A stretch of DNA of 64,000 bases from Amaurobius ferox (GCA_951213105.1 OX578146.1:112820127-112884126); one strand, 5' to 3'. Numbered from the stretch's first letter, positions 22,690-37,045 are shown. Notes: a model not told the origin generated them from the sequence alone. Translations and numbers: made by a program.

Positions 22690-22691
22690 TA

Positions 22692-24186
22692 ATATATTTG
22701 GTTGTGCGAAAACACGGTTCTAAGGTGAAAACAGTGTAAATTTGCTGTTTGTAACAAAAATAAACTACTGATATTGTTTCTAGAAGTTCATAGGGAATAT
22801 ATAACCGGAAATAATAATGTTAAGAGAAAGTTTTCAACTCGTTCAAGTAAGTAGAAATCCAATGAAAAACTAAACTCATTGAAACTGATATGTTGAAAAG
22901 AGATTAGTGAGTTTTGGAGAGGAAATAAGAACCTTCCAAAGTTTGAAAACGTATTTTCAGATTACATTGATAACTTTTGACATTCTAATTCTGCATTGAT
23001 AAGGAATAAGATAACGTGAATCAAATTCAACTTGGGCATGATGTCTCTCTGTTTTACTTTACACACCATTTCGCGTTCATATTTCGCTGTATTTCATTTC
23101 TGTTTCTCCTTTTACCTATCTTTTGTCACTCTAGATGGCGCGAATTTCAGCATATTTGTTAGCAAGTTGTCAAGATTTTATGGGGGGCATTTTTATTAAT
23201 TTGTTCGCTAAAAATATACTTCAGGGTTTACAAAACGATTGTCTACCTATTTTAATCATGCTATGTTTCCCTAACTATTACCTTTCTTACTATTGTTTAG
23301 AACTTAATGAATCAATATCTCCAGTGGCTAAGGAAAATTAATTCCTAGAACACTGCTTCTAATTTGCGGGGGCTGCCCACTCCCCGGCCAACGTATAAGC
23401 TTTTTAAAGTACGCGAAATAAGGTAGTCATTCATCAAGTCAATGGTGCAACATCTCCAAAAGCAATTCAAAGACTACAGTAAAAGAAACTGATCTTGGAA
23501 TGCACTCTGCTGGGGCACAGTCATTTGAATATTTCCTAATAAATAGAAAGCTCTATAGTAAGTGAATTAGAGAAAAAGAATAAAAACTAATTTAGACATT
23601 CGACTAGGAAATAAACACTTTCTGCTGCAGAAGTGTGGCGTATTTAATTATAAGGGGGGACTCTTTTGCGCTCCGAAATTGCTTTAGAGTGCAAAAGTAT
23701 TCGAAAGTACGAAATAGTTTCTGAATTCTTTGTACAAGATTAAATTGGTTGTCTCTTAAAATACCGATTAGTACTGGCGTGCATGGTATTTTTAAAATGT
23801 TTTAATGATTGAATCAACACTGGTGTGAACTATGTTAGAGGTGAATATGAGTATCAATTGCGTACAATTTAAGCAAAATTTCAGATGTCACAACTTCACA
23901 AACAGGAATTTCGCTAGGAATAAAATCCCCCATAAATAGGAAATCCAAAAAGGACATCCATACAACATTCCTTGTACGAATTGGAAGCAAATGAAACTCA
24001 AGACATATATCTCGATGGAAGCATTCTTCTATAAAATTGTGAAAAAGAAGCGGGCTTGGATTTTACATACACTATATTCTCAAAAGTAGTATTTGGACAG
24101 CTTTATCAGAGCCGTACATTGTAGATTGAGAAGTACCTCATTTCAAAATCATAACACTTCAGTCATTGATTTTTGTACCAACAAAT
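22692..24186. other. gene-free region with dispersed repeat F copy 1
   Basis: About 23330-23650 resembles 25060-25370 and the split pair 30890-31015/32100-32290. Shared blocks are GGCTGCCCACTCCC, GTAGTCATTCATCA, TTTGAATATTTCCTAA and GAAATAAACA. The family is unknown. The 68-codon frame at 23135 shows no motif. Confidence 0.4.
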
Positions 24187-24873
24187 CTGAATTCAAGGCA
24201 TTACCAGTCATTCTAAGCAATTTTATCTCTTGCCACTTTTATGGAACGGGTAGTTTTGTCTCCAATTCTGTAACGCTCCTGGCTAACAGTATCCGTGTGA
24301 ATAAATGCAGTTTGAAACAATAGAACTGAATTCAAGGTATTGCCAGTTATTCTACGCAGTTTTATATCTTGTCACTTTTATGGAACGGATCGTTTTTAGT
24401 TTCCTATTCTGCAACGCTCCTGACTAACATTATCCGTGTGAATAAGTGCAGTTTGAACCAATAAAACTGAATTCAAGGTATTACTAGTTATTTTACGCAG
24501 TTTTATCTCTTGCCACTTTCGTGGAACTGATCGTTTATTTTTTCAATTCTGCAACACTCCTGGCCAACATTACCTGTGTGAATAAATGCAATTTGACGAT
24601 AAAATTGATTTCAAGGTATTACCAGTTATTTTAAGCAGTTTCTATCTCTCCCCACTTCCATGGAACGGATTGTTTATTTTTCCAATTTTGAAATGGTCCT
24701 GGCTGACATTAACTGTGTGAATAAATGCAGTTTGACCCAATACAACTGATTTAAAGGTATTACCAGTTATTTTAAGCAATTTTTTCTCGTGATACTTTCA
24801 TGGAACGGATCGTTTATTTTTCCAATTCTGCAACAATCCTGGCTAACATTACATGTGTGAATAAATGCAGTTT
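24187..24873 (+). repeat. 140-bp tandem repeat, five units
   Basis: Units start at 24187, 24326, 24467, 24605 and 24746 (spacing 138-141 bp) and open with CTGAATTCAAGGTATT or close variants. Each contains a CACTTTTATGGAACGGAT core and ends near GTGAATAAATGCAGTTTG. Units differ by roughly 10-20 percent, so the array is not recent. Confidence 0.85.
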
Positions 24874-25059
24874 GTGAAGTCTGAGATAGAAATTTTAATC
24901 AAGACTGTTTGAAATCAGCTGTCGACACAGTGACCCTATAAAACACTCTGGGGGCAAGCAACAGACTGGATAATAGTCTTACAAAGAATCTTTAGCAGAT
25001 GCTGTTGTAACGATAACTTTAACGACTATCATTATTACGAAGTAAATGAGTATATTGAA

Positions 25060-25370
25060 GGCAAGGAAAATCAATTGCTTCGAATTTCCGAAGGGCTGCC
25101 GATTTTCCTTTTAGCACAGATGATGGGCGTTTTGAAATATCAGTCATAACATATATTCATCAAGAGTATCCAGAGACATTCCCCATACCTATTTTAAGGC
25201 TAAATAAACTTCCCTTGAAGTGCTAAGACGAAGTCATTTGAATATTTCCTAACAATCAGATAAAACACTTTAGCAAGTGAAGTTGAAGAAAAACTAATTT
25301 AGTAATTTAACTTTGAAATAAACATTTGGCGATGCAAGAGGTGGCTTATTTATTTGCAAGAACTTTCACA
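25060..25370 (+). repeat. dispersed repeat F copy 2
   Basis: Same block order as 23330-23650: AGGGCTGCCGATTTTCC, TTCATCAAGAGTATCC, CATTTGAATATTTCCTAA, GAAATAAACATTTGGCG. Unclassified. Confidence 0.45.
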
Positions 25371-27194
<1,824 letters not shown>

Positions 27195-29074
27195 ATCTGA
27201 TGTGGGCAGCACATGATTTTTCATATACAGGGTGTCCCAAAATGATTGAAACGCGATTTAATTCTTTGCGTGTTGGAGTTAAGTGGGCAATGTAAATTGC
27301 AAAAATGTTGAAAGTAAGGTAGGAAATAAGACTACGTTAATGAAATAGTCCTCCCATTCATTTTCAGAAAGATACACTTTTTAAATTTTTAAACGACCCT
27401 CTTATACAAATTTGGTCAATCAGAATTTTTTTATTTTTAATGCAACAAAATCATTAAAAGAAACGGCATATCTGTATCTTTAAAATCAACTGAATTATGA
27501 TAAAGGACTAAATCTGACATATTCCACTTTTCCGTACCATGTGAAAGGCTATTTCCTCAGTGAAAATAGGGATCATAAACAAATTGACGATGGAAATTGT
27601 TTAGATAAAAAAAGTACTTAATTATTGAAAAAGTACTTGGTTATTGAAAAGTACTTAAAAATCCGTGATTGCATCGTGAGCCTACGCGGAATTCGCAAAA
27701 ATGTCTCCTATGTATTATCATCCAGTTTTATCTTTTTTGTGATATGTCACAAATTTAAATTTCTGATTTGATATAGGGTCCCCATTCACAATGTTCAATT
27801 TTCAATTAAATATAACTCGCTCAATTTTAAAGATACAGATATGGGGTTTTTTAATGATCTTGTTGCACTAAAAATAAAAATTTTCTGATTGACCAAATGT
27901 GTCTAAGTGGGTCGTATAAAAATTTAAAAAAGTGTAACTCTTTGAAAATTAATGGGAGGACTATTTCATTAACGTAGTCTTATTTCCTAACTTACTTTCA
28001 ACATTTTTGCAATTGGCATTGCCCACTTATCTCCAACAGGTAAAGATTATGGCGTTTCAATCTTTTTGGGACACTCTGTATAATGCAATAAATTTACTTC
28101 ATTCACAGTGAAAAAAGTATGTATAATATCCACGGCACACTGTTTTTAACATTAAATTGTATACATGACAGCGTGCAAAACTATTTCGAAGCACCCAATT
28201 CACTTATTTCGCGCAATTCTGAATTGAAAATTCTGTGATAATCAACTGTGATAATCAATACAGTCCATGTATTAAAATATTTTAATAATTCATTCACCAA
28301 TTTGGCGTCATTTGCGTTAATTTAGGGTTATGTTTGCAATTTTGACTATATTTTCGTCAATTTGGGGCGATACATTGTCAAGTTGGCGATATTTCGCTAA
28401 ATGAGTCCCCGAGTTTGCCGGATTGATCATCAAGCGTTACATACAGATGAAAAGAAGAGCTTTTCTGATATACAGATAACTGTTGGAGTTAAAGTACCAA
28501 ATTATCGGACAAAGAATCTTCTTTCGTGAATGGAATGAACTAGATCGTCGAAAACGATGCAGCAAATTTGTCGAATAATATTGCGTGAAAAGTGAATATA
28601 GTTCACAATAGTTATTTTTTATTTTATGTAATATTTTTGATAAATTTATTAAAAATATCCCGAGAACGGTTCATGCTAGAGTGCTGAACTTCATATCATT
28701 CATTTTCTAATGAAAAATTACATAAAAAATAATCATTTACGCAACATTATTGAAGGGTTTGATTTAACGATTGTATCAAATTTTGTTTTCGAAAATTTGG
28801 GGGGGGGGGCATCCGAACATTCGATTGCGTTTAAAATCAATAGGATTTTATCATTCACTGTTTGTAATATTTTAACTAAATTTCATTCGAAACACTCCAT
28901 TAGTTCGTGAAATATAGCATACATAGTCTCAATGATAAACACATTGACAATACTTTAAAAAAGGTTCGATTCAGGGATGATTGAAACGTACTCTTCCTTC
29001 ATAAACATGAATTCAAATTTTTGATCCCAACACAATACTTTCCGTATACCTTATACTGTGAATATAATGAACGT
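27195..29074 (-). mobile_element. HLE-A copy 5, diverged and split by a foldback element
   Basis: The 3' hairpin (27196-27216) is followed by TTTTTCATATA, then a foldback insertion (27238-28078), then TATAATGCAATAAATTTAC, which is the continuation expected from other HLE-A copies. The TTGGCGA block is at 28300-28440. The degenerate 5' end (ATACTTTCCGTATA) is at about 29030-29074. Divergence is higher than in other copies, so this is an old insertion. Confidence 0.65.
27238..28078. mobile_element. Foldback element, CAGGGTGTCCC ends, TATA duplication
   Basis: 841 bp with arms of about 275-280 bp (27238-27515 and 27800-28078). The outer 14 bases match the element at 3033, but the rest of the arms is a different sequence, so it is a sister family. 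TATA is duplicated at 27234-27237 and 28079-28082, and removing the element restores the HLE-A sequence, which supports a 4-bp target site. Confidence 0.8.
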
Positions 29075-29150
29075 AAAATAATCTTTCATTTAGGGAAAAT
29101 ACCCTATTTTTTTCATTGATAAAAATAGGTCTGTAATGATATTATGAGGT

Positions 29151-29990
29151 ATTAACAAGAAATATCAATCATGTATAAAGCATTGATTATGAAAACACTT
29201 TCCAACTGGAATGCAATTTTATTTAAACATCTCTAAAATGCGATACATTCTTGGTAATTTTCTATAATTGAAAACTTAAAACTTCATCGAAAAAAATGAA
29301 CTTCATTCAAATAACCGCATTGAAATATAAATTGCTTGGTTTAAGCATTTTTAAAATGCGATACATTCCTCGGTAATATTTTTAAAATTATCATAATAGT
29401 ACTACAATAATTTATTATATTTGAAAACTTCATCGTAAACAAATGAACTTTATTCAAATGACATATAAATCGCCTGGATCTCTCTATAAAAGCAGCATTT
29501 CATTCATAAACTTTTTCCATTCCTTTCATTCATCACAATACTATAATAATTTATTTTATTTAAAAACTTAAAACCATGGAAGTACAAGTAATTTAACTAT
29601 ATGCTTAAAACTTCATCGAAAAAACCGTTTGCTTCTCTGTGTAAAATCAATGAAGGTTTCATTCATATCAGCTACATTGCATACTCCATGAGCTAAATAA
29701 TTTTGCGTTAAAGAAATGCAGCAATTCTTATACAACTCATTTTACATTTTTTTGTATTTGCATCATCCATAAGTGAAAAATAGGCTTCGTTGTAGAAATA
29801 ATCAAATTTGGATGATCATTTAAACTCAACTATATTGTAATTGTGTTGTTTCAGGATGTTGATGCACAGAATTTAAGCAAAAATAAAGCGGTTTTAGGAC
29901 GGATACAACACTCAATATGAATTAAAAATAACTTTAAAAATCACGATTTTGACACAAGATGGATGCCACATTTTATTTTGAAGTGTGTCA
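29151..29990 (+). repeat. Large inverted repeat, left arm
   Basis: About 840 bp, inverted with respect to 35975-36840. It contains three diverged sub-repeats of about 120 bp (ATGCGATACATTCCT ... ACTTCATCGAAAA) and a TATA-like CTCTATAAAAGCAGC at 29482. It could be one arm of a 7.7-kb foldback or just two opposite copies of one element. Confidence 0.7.
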
Positions 29991-31293
29991 CGTGATCTCA
30001 TCATATAATGGTCACGTGATCTCTCTATATAAAGGGTGTAATTATTATTTTCATTTTTATTTAAAAAACTACTGAATATATTTAGCTGAAATTTTTTTTA
30101 TATATTTTCTAATAATTTGCTTCGAAAGTTTTAGAAAATATTCAATTTTTGAATTTTAAATTTGCTTAAAAGATGTTTGAATAATTAGGTTCCATGGGGT
30201 TCAATGTATTTCATTTTTTGAACCCGTGTTCAATCCAAAATTAATTGGGTGATATTACTCATTTGTATTCCCATATGTCCCACAGACCGTCTGAACAGCA
30301 TACTAAAATTTCATTTTGATAAAGTCATTTTTACGGCAGTTATCATGCTAACGTACGGACAGACAGACAGACAGAATCAATGAATGAATGAACAAAGTCA
30401 TAAACACTTTTCAACTATGTTGTAAAGTGTTAAAAACAGCAATCTCTATTTTGATATATTTTTGAGGGTATATTTGATATATTTTTTGGTTCCACCTAAC
30501 TCTAAAAAAATTCTACTACTTCAGTTTCTCGGTGCAATGCATTATTTAAAAAAAAATTATACTCGAGTTTTCGATTATTCTGCATTTCGATTACCAACGT
30601 TTTACTATAATCCCCAAAAGTTCTCCCACAACCACTTTCGATACTTATTTTCATTTCACAAACGAAAAAAGTTTGAAATCTACCTTTCTGAAAAGTATGT
30701 CATTCTAGAACTAAACACCATAAAATATCTCCTAAATAGATTTCGCTCCTGATATTAACGGTATAAAGACATACAGAAGTACTTATTATTTTCCTTCCTT
30801 TCCGGACTGTTTTAAGAGTCATCGCCTTTGCTGCTGTTATTTCAACGGTTACCACTATTTCAAATGAAAGGAAAACATTTCCAAAGCGCGAAGGAAAATG
30901 CAGAATAGCTAAGCGCTTTGAAATTTTCAAAAGGCTGGCCATGCTCCCCACTCCCACGCATTTTAAAATGCGAGTCATTTAGGTAGCCATTCATTCATGA
31001 AGGTCCTCCTAAGATTCCTATATATACAGGCTGACATACCCGGCCATTTTGAGTCCAACCGGTCTAGTTATCGTCTGCCTGTGTTATTTCAATGGCGTGC
31101 ATGTCCTTGCCTGATATCTGATATGCAATTTAGCTGTAAATTAAGTGCTTTCATAAAATTGTATCAATCATCTAAGAAAGTAGTCTAGACCATTATGATT
31201 TTCTGGAGATCGCTAGAAAAGGAAGATATTTTAATCTCCTTTTCGCCATGTACAGTCAACTTTTAAACTGGGGAATAAAGATGACCACTGTTG

Positions 31294-31334
<41 letters not shown>

Positions 31335-31510
31335 TTGGACATGATTAGATTTTTGTAGAGGTTAACAATTCATGATTTAGGCTTAGAGCCTCGTCCACGT
31401 GTATGGCGTTTGTGCTTGATTTCGTTTGTTATACTTATTTCGATTCCATACCTTTGTATTATGATATTTTTCAATGACTTGTTGATTCGATATTTATTTT
31501 ATTTATTTAT
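29991..31510. other. gene-free stretch
   Basis: Contains an (ACAG)n tract at 30358-30373, a dispersed repeat F part at 30880-31015 (GGCTGGCCATGCTCCCC) and a (TA)n tract at 31300-31330. Open frames at 30462 and 30700 have no motif. Confidence 0.4.
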
Positions 31511-31763
31511 TTCCATTTGCTTGAGGATTAGTTGATTTTTACTTTTGTTTTGTAAGCCAGTTAGATAGTTGAATTTAATTTAAGTTTTTCTTTTTTTGTT
31601 TCCACACCTTTTAATTTGTTGATTTTCTGTAACTTGATAGCTTGTGTTTTGTATTTTTATCCATTTGATTGATGATTTGCTGTATTATATTTTATTCTGT
31701 GGGTGTTTTAAAAAGTTAGGTTTATCGTGTTACATCTTCTTTTCGTTCATTGGATTTTCAAAC

Positions 31764-31799
<36 letters not shown>

Positions 31800-32049
31800 C
31801 CATTTGCTTGAGGATTAGTTGATTTTTACTTTTGTTTTGTAAGCCAGTTAGATAGTTGAATTTAATTTAAGTTTTTCTTTTTTTGTTCCATACCTTTTAA
31901 TTTGTTGATTTTCTGTAACTTGATAGCTTGTGTTTTGTATTTTTATCCATTTGATTGATGATTTGCTGTATTATATTTTATTCTGTGGGTGTTTTAAAAA
32001 GTTAGGTTTATCGTGTTACATCTTCTTTTCGTTCATTGGATTTTCAAAC

Positions 32050-32084
<35 letters not shown>
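31511..32084 (+). repeat. 287-bp tandem duplication including a (TA)n tract
   Basis: 31511-31797 is repeated at 31798-32084 with only a few differences (for example TTTCCACACC versus TTCCATACC). Both units end in a (TA)n run, so the duplication probably arose through the microsatellite. Confidence 0.9.
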
Positions 32085-32088
<4 letters not shown>

Positions 32089-32094
32089 TAAGAA

Positions 32095-32290
32095 GCTTTA
32101 GGCCCTCCTGAGATAAACCTTCAAGAATAGAAACTCCTTATGGAATGTACTCTTCCGGGTTGGAATCATTTAAATATGTCCCAATAAACTGAGGAAATTT
32201 TCTAGTAAGTGAATTAAAGCAAGGAGAAAAAGAACTAATTACGAAATTTGAGCGGGAAATAAATATTTGATGGCGCGAAAGAGAAATTTA
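32095..32290 (+). repeat. dispersed repeat F, 3' part
   Basis: GGAATGTACTCTTCCGG, AATATGTCCCAATAAACTG, TAGTAAGTGAATTA and GAAATAAATATTTGATGG match the end of copies at 23.5 and 25.2 kb. The first part of F lies at 30.9 kb, so the 31.0-32.1 kb block may be an insertion in this copy. Confidence 0.4.
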
Positions 32291-32582
32291 TTAAATTGTT
32301 GAGAAGAAAGATTTCATCAGCCTGGGATTGCCTTCACAACCCGAAATAGAAGAATAAACGAAATGAAAGTTAAAAGCATGTTTCAGAGATAAAATCAATT
32401 CGTAAAATGTTTCCCGTGTAAGTTGAAACTTACAAAAATGGTCGTAAGTAAGAACATGATTTTTCTGTCGAAAATACTTCCGAAATTTAAGGGTAAAGAT
32501 AGAAAGAAGTACTATTTCAAAAAATGACAATAATTCTATTTGTAAGATAATACGACTTTGTTTTCAGTAAGATGAATTCATG

Positions 32583-32589
32583 ATTGTCA

Positions 32590-32629
<40 letters not shown>

Positions 32630-32635
32630 GACAAC
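32583..32635. repeat. (TA)n framed by TTGTCAATT / AATTGACAA
   Basis: The (TA)n run has inverted flanks, which makes the whole 53 bp self-complementary and able to extrude as a cruciform. Confidence 0.75.
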
Positions 32636-32708
32636 AGGTTATAAGAGTTATATTTTTGCATATTTATGCAATATGTTTATTTATGTGTTTTATAATTGAT
32701 ATTTGTGT

Positions 32709-34440
32709 ACTTTTATTATTTTACCATACTATGTACAGAGAAAGTATTGTCTTCACGAAAATTTTCGAATTCGAGATTTTGATATCAATGTATGTTTTAG
32801 GACCTCCTGAACACGTTTTGATTATTTTTGGAGTGATCTCCGTCTATATGTACGTATGTGGTCGTTTTTTACTTTCCTTATAATAATGTATAAGGAAAGT
32901 ATTGTGACGGGGTCGAAAATTCGAATTCGAGTTTTCGATGGGAGAGCACGTTTCAAGCATTCCTGATCACGAATCGAATATTTTTGAAGTGATGTCTGTG
33001 TGTGTGTGCGTGAAAGTATATATGTGTGTGTGTGTCAGTGAGTCTGTGGAGACTATAACACACGAACGACTGGACCTATTCGAGCGAAATTTGGTACGAA
33101 AATTACAATCCGTGAATACTGGAAGTCTATTGTTTTTATACGCAATCGAAAGTTCAGAACCCCCCTAAATTTTCGAGTGAAATTTTGAAAATAACTAAAC
33201 CTCTAATAAAGTTACGCAAATAAACATTTCTTATGCAATTTTTCATTAGAATACAATTGACATAAATTTTAGAACGCTAACATGAACCGTTCTCGAGATA
33301 TTGCACATTTTTCGAAAAAAATATCAAAAAATCATATAGAAAAAAATCTTCTTATTGAGAAACATGTTCACTTTTCATATGTAATACCATGCGATAAATT
33401 TAGTGACATCATTCTCGTGGATCTAGCTTTTTCCATTCATGAAAAAAGATACTTTGAGTAATACTTTTGTATTTGAACGCCAATAGTCATTTATCTGCTA
33501 TAAGAATAACTTATTTCTCCGTCCATAACGCTTGGCGAAATTTTGGCGACGAATTTGGCGGAATGTCGCCAACTTGGCGACATTTTAAATGTTGCTAAAT
33601 TAACGAAAAACTCGCCAAATGGATAAAAATGACGCTAAATCAATGAAAATAACGCTAAATCAATAAAATAATTTTCATCAAATAGATGAAAATTCAATAT
33701 CTTGGAATGAATATAAATATATACTATAAAAATAATCTATTTTTTTACTGTAAAAGTAGTAAATTCATTGCATTGTATAAGGAAAGTTATATGCTGCCCA
33801 CATCAGATATTTTTTTACTGTAAAAGTAATAAATTCATTGCATTGTATAAGGAAAGTCATGTGCTGCCCACATCAGATTTTTTTTTTTTTTGTGTGTGTG
33901 TACATGGCAGCTCCTGCAAATATTAATGGCTTTTCACGAAACTTTATCTTTAACTTTGTTATCAAAAAATCTCGGACTAGATAGCATTTTTTGAAATTCG
34001 AGCTAAATGTTCGAAGTTTCTTCGAAATTTCATATTTTTTTAACATAGCAGCATTGGTCAAAATTTAACATAATCACGCATAAAAGAGTTTATTTATGAT
34101 TCAATTATCAGGAGACTTAACATTTTCAATTATTGTTCTGAAAAAAAAAAAGTTGCGATACAATTTTTATGTTTGTGACGTTACCACGTCACAAGTCTAC
34201 CACGTTAGTCTACCACGTTAGTCACGTTAGTCTACCACGGGGGAAGAGGAGACGTTATCCACCCTGGGAGTGCATTGTCAACTGTGGTATCAATTGCAAT
34301 ACTTTTTCAAGCCTTTAACAGTGGAGGGTAACATGTTATAATTGTGATTATTTGGACCAATAATACGGTTTTTTCAAAATTTTCCTTACAAAAAAAATTT
34401 GCAAAAATTTTCCCCCCAAATTTTTTTTTACAAGCTACTT
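32709..34440 (+). mobile_element. HLE-C copy 1, split by HLE-A
   Basis: 5' part 32709-32870 (degenerate palindrome, then TTTTCGAATTCGAG), then an HLE-A insertion, then the body from 33878 onward (TGTACATGGCAGCTCC, ATTAATGG, ACTAGATAG, GTTGCGATACA). The same blocks run without interruption in HLE-C at 44108-44948, which proves the nesting. The 3' limit is not clear. Confidence 0.6.
32871..33877 (+). mobile_element. HLE-A copy 6, with duplicated 3' terminus
   Basis: 5' palindrome 32871-32902, (TG)n 32996-33037, TTGGCGA block 33520-33660. The last 70 bp occur twice in tandem (about 33740-33809 and 33810-33877). Each contains the inner GGAAAGT motif and a complete 3' hairpin ending CATCAGA. Confidence 0.75.
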
Positions 34441-34451
34441 AAAATTTACTT

Positions 34452-35150
34452 TAACCCATTTCTCAATCCGTTCGTTAGTCTCTGTAACGTTTAGCGACAA
34501 ATTTTGAGGGATATCGCCTTCTTGGTGACTTCTTTATTGTTGCAAAATTGATGAAAGTATCGCCAAATAGGTAAATATGTCGCCAATTCTTTGAAATACG
34601 TCTCCAAATCGATAAAAATTTTGCTAAATCAATTAAATTAAATGTGTTTCGTTAGGAGATAGTACTGTAATAATGTTTCGGTATCATATGTTTGTCAATC
34701 CAACCATCCCACTTGGCTACAAATTTGGCGACATTTTTAAATGTAGTCAATGAAACAAAATATCGCAAAATAAACGAAAATGTCTCTAAATTGATAAAAT
34801 GACCCTAACTTGATAAAAATGGAGCATAATTGTGGAAAATTCAATATTTTGCAAAATTAAGTTCAAATTCCATGATAATCAACGTTGGTTTGGAGGGAAT
34901 TATTAATTTAATATCTTAATAGCCCATTTCTCCATCCGTCCGTTCATAACGCTTGGCTAAAACATAGCGGAACATTGCCAACCTTTTTTTTAAATATTGC
35001 CAAAAAATTGACAAAAATATCGAGAAATCGATAAAAATATCGGAAAATTGATAACCATGCCGCTAAATCGATGAAATTGTGTTTTGTTAAGAGATAGTAT
35101 TGTAATGATGTATCGTTAGCATTTACCTGTCAATCTAACCGTATCTGGAA
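34452..35150 (+). repeat. Tandem TTGGCGA-module array, about three units
   Basis: Three diverged units of about 230 bp (starting about 34452, 34697 and 34919) share CCATTTCTC(C)ATCCGT, a series of TCGCCAA/TTGGCGA motifs, GATAAAAAT and AGAGATAGTA(C/T)TGTAAT. They match the internal block of HLE-A, so this looks like an expanded internal module of an old HLE. Confidence 0.5.
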
Positions 35151-35974
35151 AAATCTTCGTTCCAACGATCACAATTGTAGTATGTTACCAAGTACGGTTA
35201 TAAAATGTGAAAAAAAAATCATCACGAAATGGATTCTGATATGAGAAAGTTGAGTTGAGTCCCACTCCAGTTGATATGCTTTTGTAATTGGCGTCCATGG
35301 ACGCCAATGTCTGCAAAGGGGGATCCAACTGTTTAGGATAGGGTATGTCAAATACCTGTTTTTTTAGAGGTTCTTCGTTTGGGATTGGCGCTGTACCACC
35401 CGTAAGCAAATGATTAAATTAATGAAAATGTCGCCAAACCTTCCATAGAGATAACATTATTTAAACGATATTTTTTCCACCAAGTTATTTGAAGCAAATG
35501 ATATCATGTCGCTTAGCAACAGATTTAAATCCAATGCGTTTATGCAGCAGACGATTTTTATTAAATCTTTTCCGATTTGAATAATAAAGATATGTATATA
35601 AAATAATTTTCATTGCCATTGCATTTTGACTGGATAATATCATAGTTACGGTCTTCAGCTTTAAACATTATTATTATTGATATTTTCGGGGATTATTGTT
35701 TCAGATATTATTGATATTTTCAAGTTATTATGTCATTGTTTTATTGCGGCAAAAATTATTGAAACTCATATATTGTACGTTGTACGAGAAATCTTCTACA
35801 AATGCACGGGTATATCTTCTAATCTACGAGAATATAAGTAGTACAGGTATATTGGCATTTATTTTGACATATATTGGCATATATTGGAATCTGGTACGGC
35901 CTTCTGGTATGAAGATTACTGGGATTATTGATATTTTCAATATATTAGGTCATCTGTTTTATTTTGGCAAAGAT
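35151..35974. other. gene-free stretch
   Basis: Two direct repeats of about 60 bp (35700-35765 and 35928-35990) share ATTATTGATATTTTCAA and GTTTTATT..GGCAAA. No coding region is supported. Confidence 0.4.
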
Positions 35975-36840
35975 ACACTTCAAAATATAATATGGCATCC
36001 ATCTTGTCTCAAAATCGTGATTTTTAAAGTTCTTTTTAATTCATAGTATTGAGTGTTGTATTCGTCCTAAAACCGCTTTATCTTTGCTTAAATTCTGTGC
36101 ATCTATATACTGAAACAACGCAATGACAATATATTTGAGTTTAAATGATCATCCAAATTTGATTATTTCTACAACGAACCCTATTTTTCACTTATGTAAA
36201 ATGTAAGCAGCAAAATATGTAGAATGAGTTGCTTAAGAATTGCTGTTTTTCTTTAACGCAAAAGTATTTAGCTTATGGAGTCTGCATAGCTGATATGAAT
36301 GAAATATTCATTGATTTTACAGAGAAGGACGATTTTTTTCGATGAAGTTTTAAGCATAGAGTTTAATTACTTGTAGCTCCATGGTCTTAAGTTTTTAAAT
36401 AAAATAAATTATTTTAGTACTGTAATGAATGAATTGATTGGGAAAATGTTATGAATGAAATGCTGCTTTTATAGAGAGAGCCGGGCGTGTTATTTTTTCT
36501 ATGACGTCATTTGAATGAATGTCAGTTGTTTTCGATGAAGTTTTCAAATATAATAAACTATTGTAGTATTATGATGATTTGAAAAATATTACCGAGGAAT
36601 GTATCGCATTTTAGAGATGTTTAAACCAGGCAATTTATATTTCAATGTCGTCATTTGAATGTAGTTAATTTTTTTCGATGAAGTTTTCAAATATAATAAA
36701 TTAATGCAGTATTGTGATAAGTTTTAAAATATTACTTAGGAATGTATTGCATTTTAGAGATGTTTAAATAAAATTGCATTGATGTTGGAAAGTGTTTTAT
36801 AATCAATTCTTTAAGCATGATTGATCTTTCTTATTATTAG
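35975..36840 (-). repeat. Large inverted repeat, right arm
   Basis: Inverted copy of 29151-29990, with small insertions and about 15-20 percent divergence by eye. It carries the same three sub-repeats (36540-36780) and the TATA-like segment at about 36470. Confidence 0.7.
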
Positions 36841-37045
36841 ATTGATTATGTTGAATTAACAGTTGCAAAGATATTTCTGAGAAGAACGGTATATGTAACT
36901 AATTATGAGATAATCATTTAGTATAAAATTCCATTTTTCTTTACTTTGTTTTAATATGCTGATATATTAGTGATATTTGACGTTCCAAAATATTTTTATG
37001 TAACAACTTCACTATAGACAAATACAAAAATTCGATGTAGGCAAC

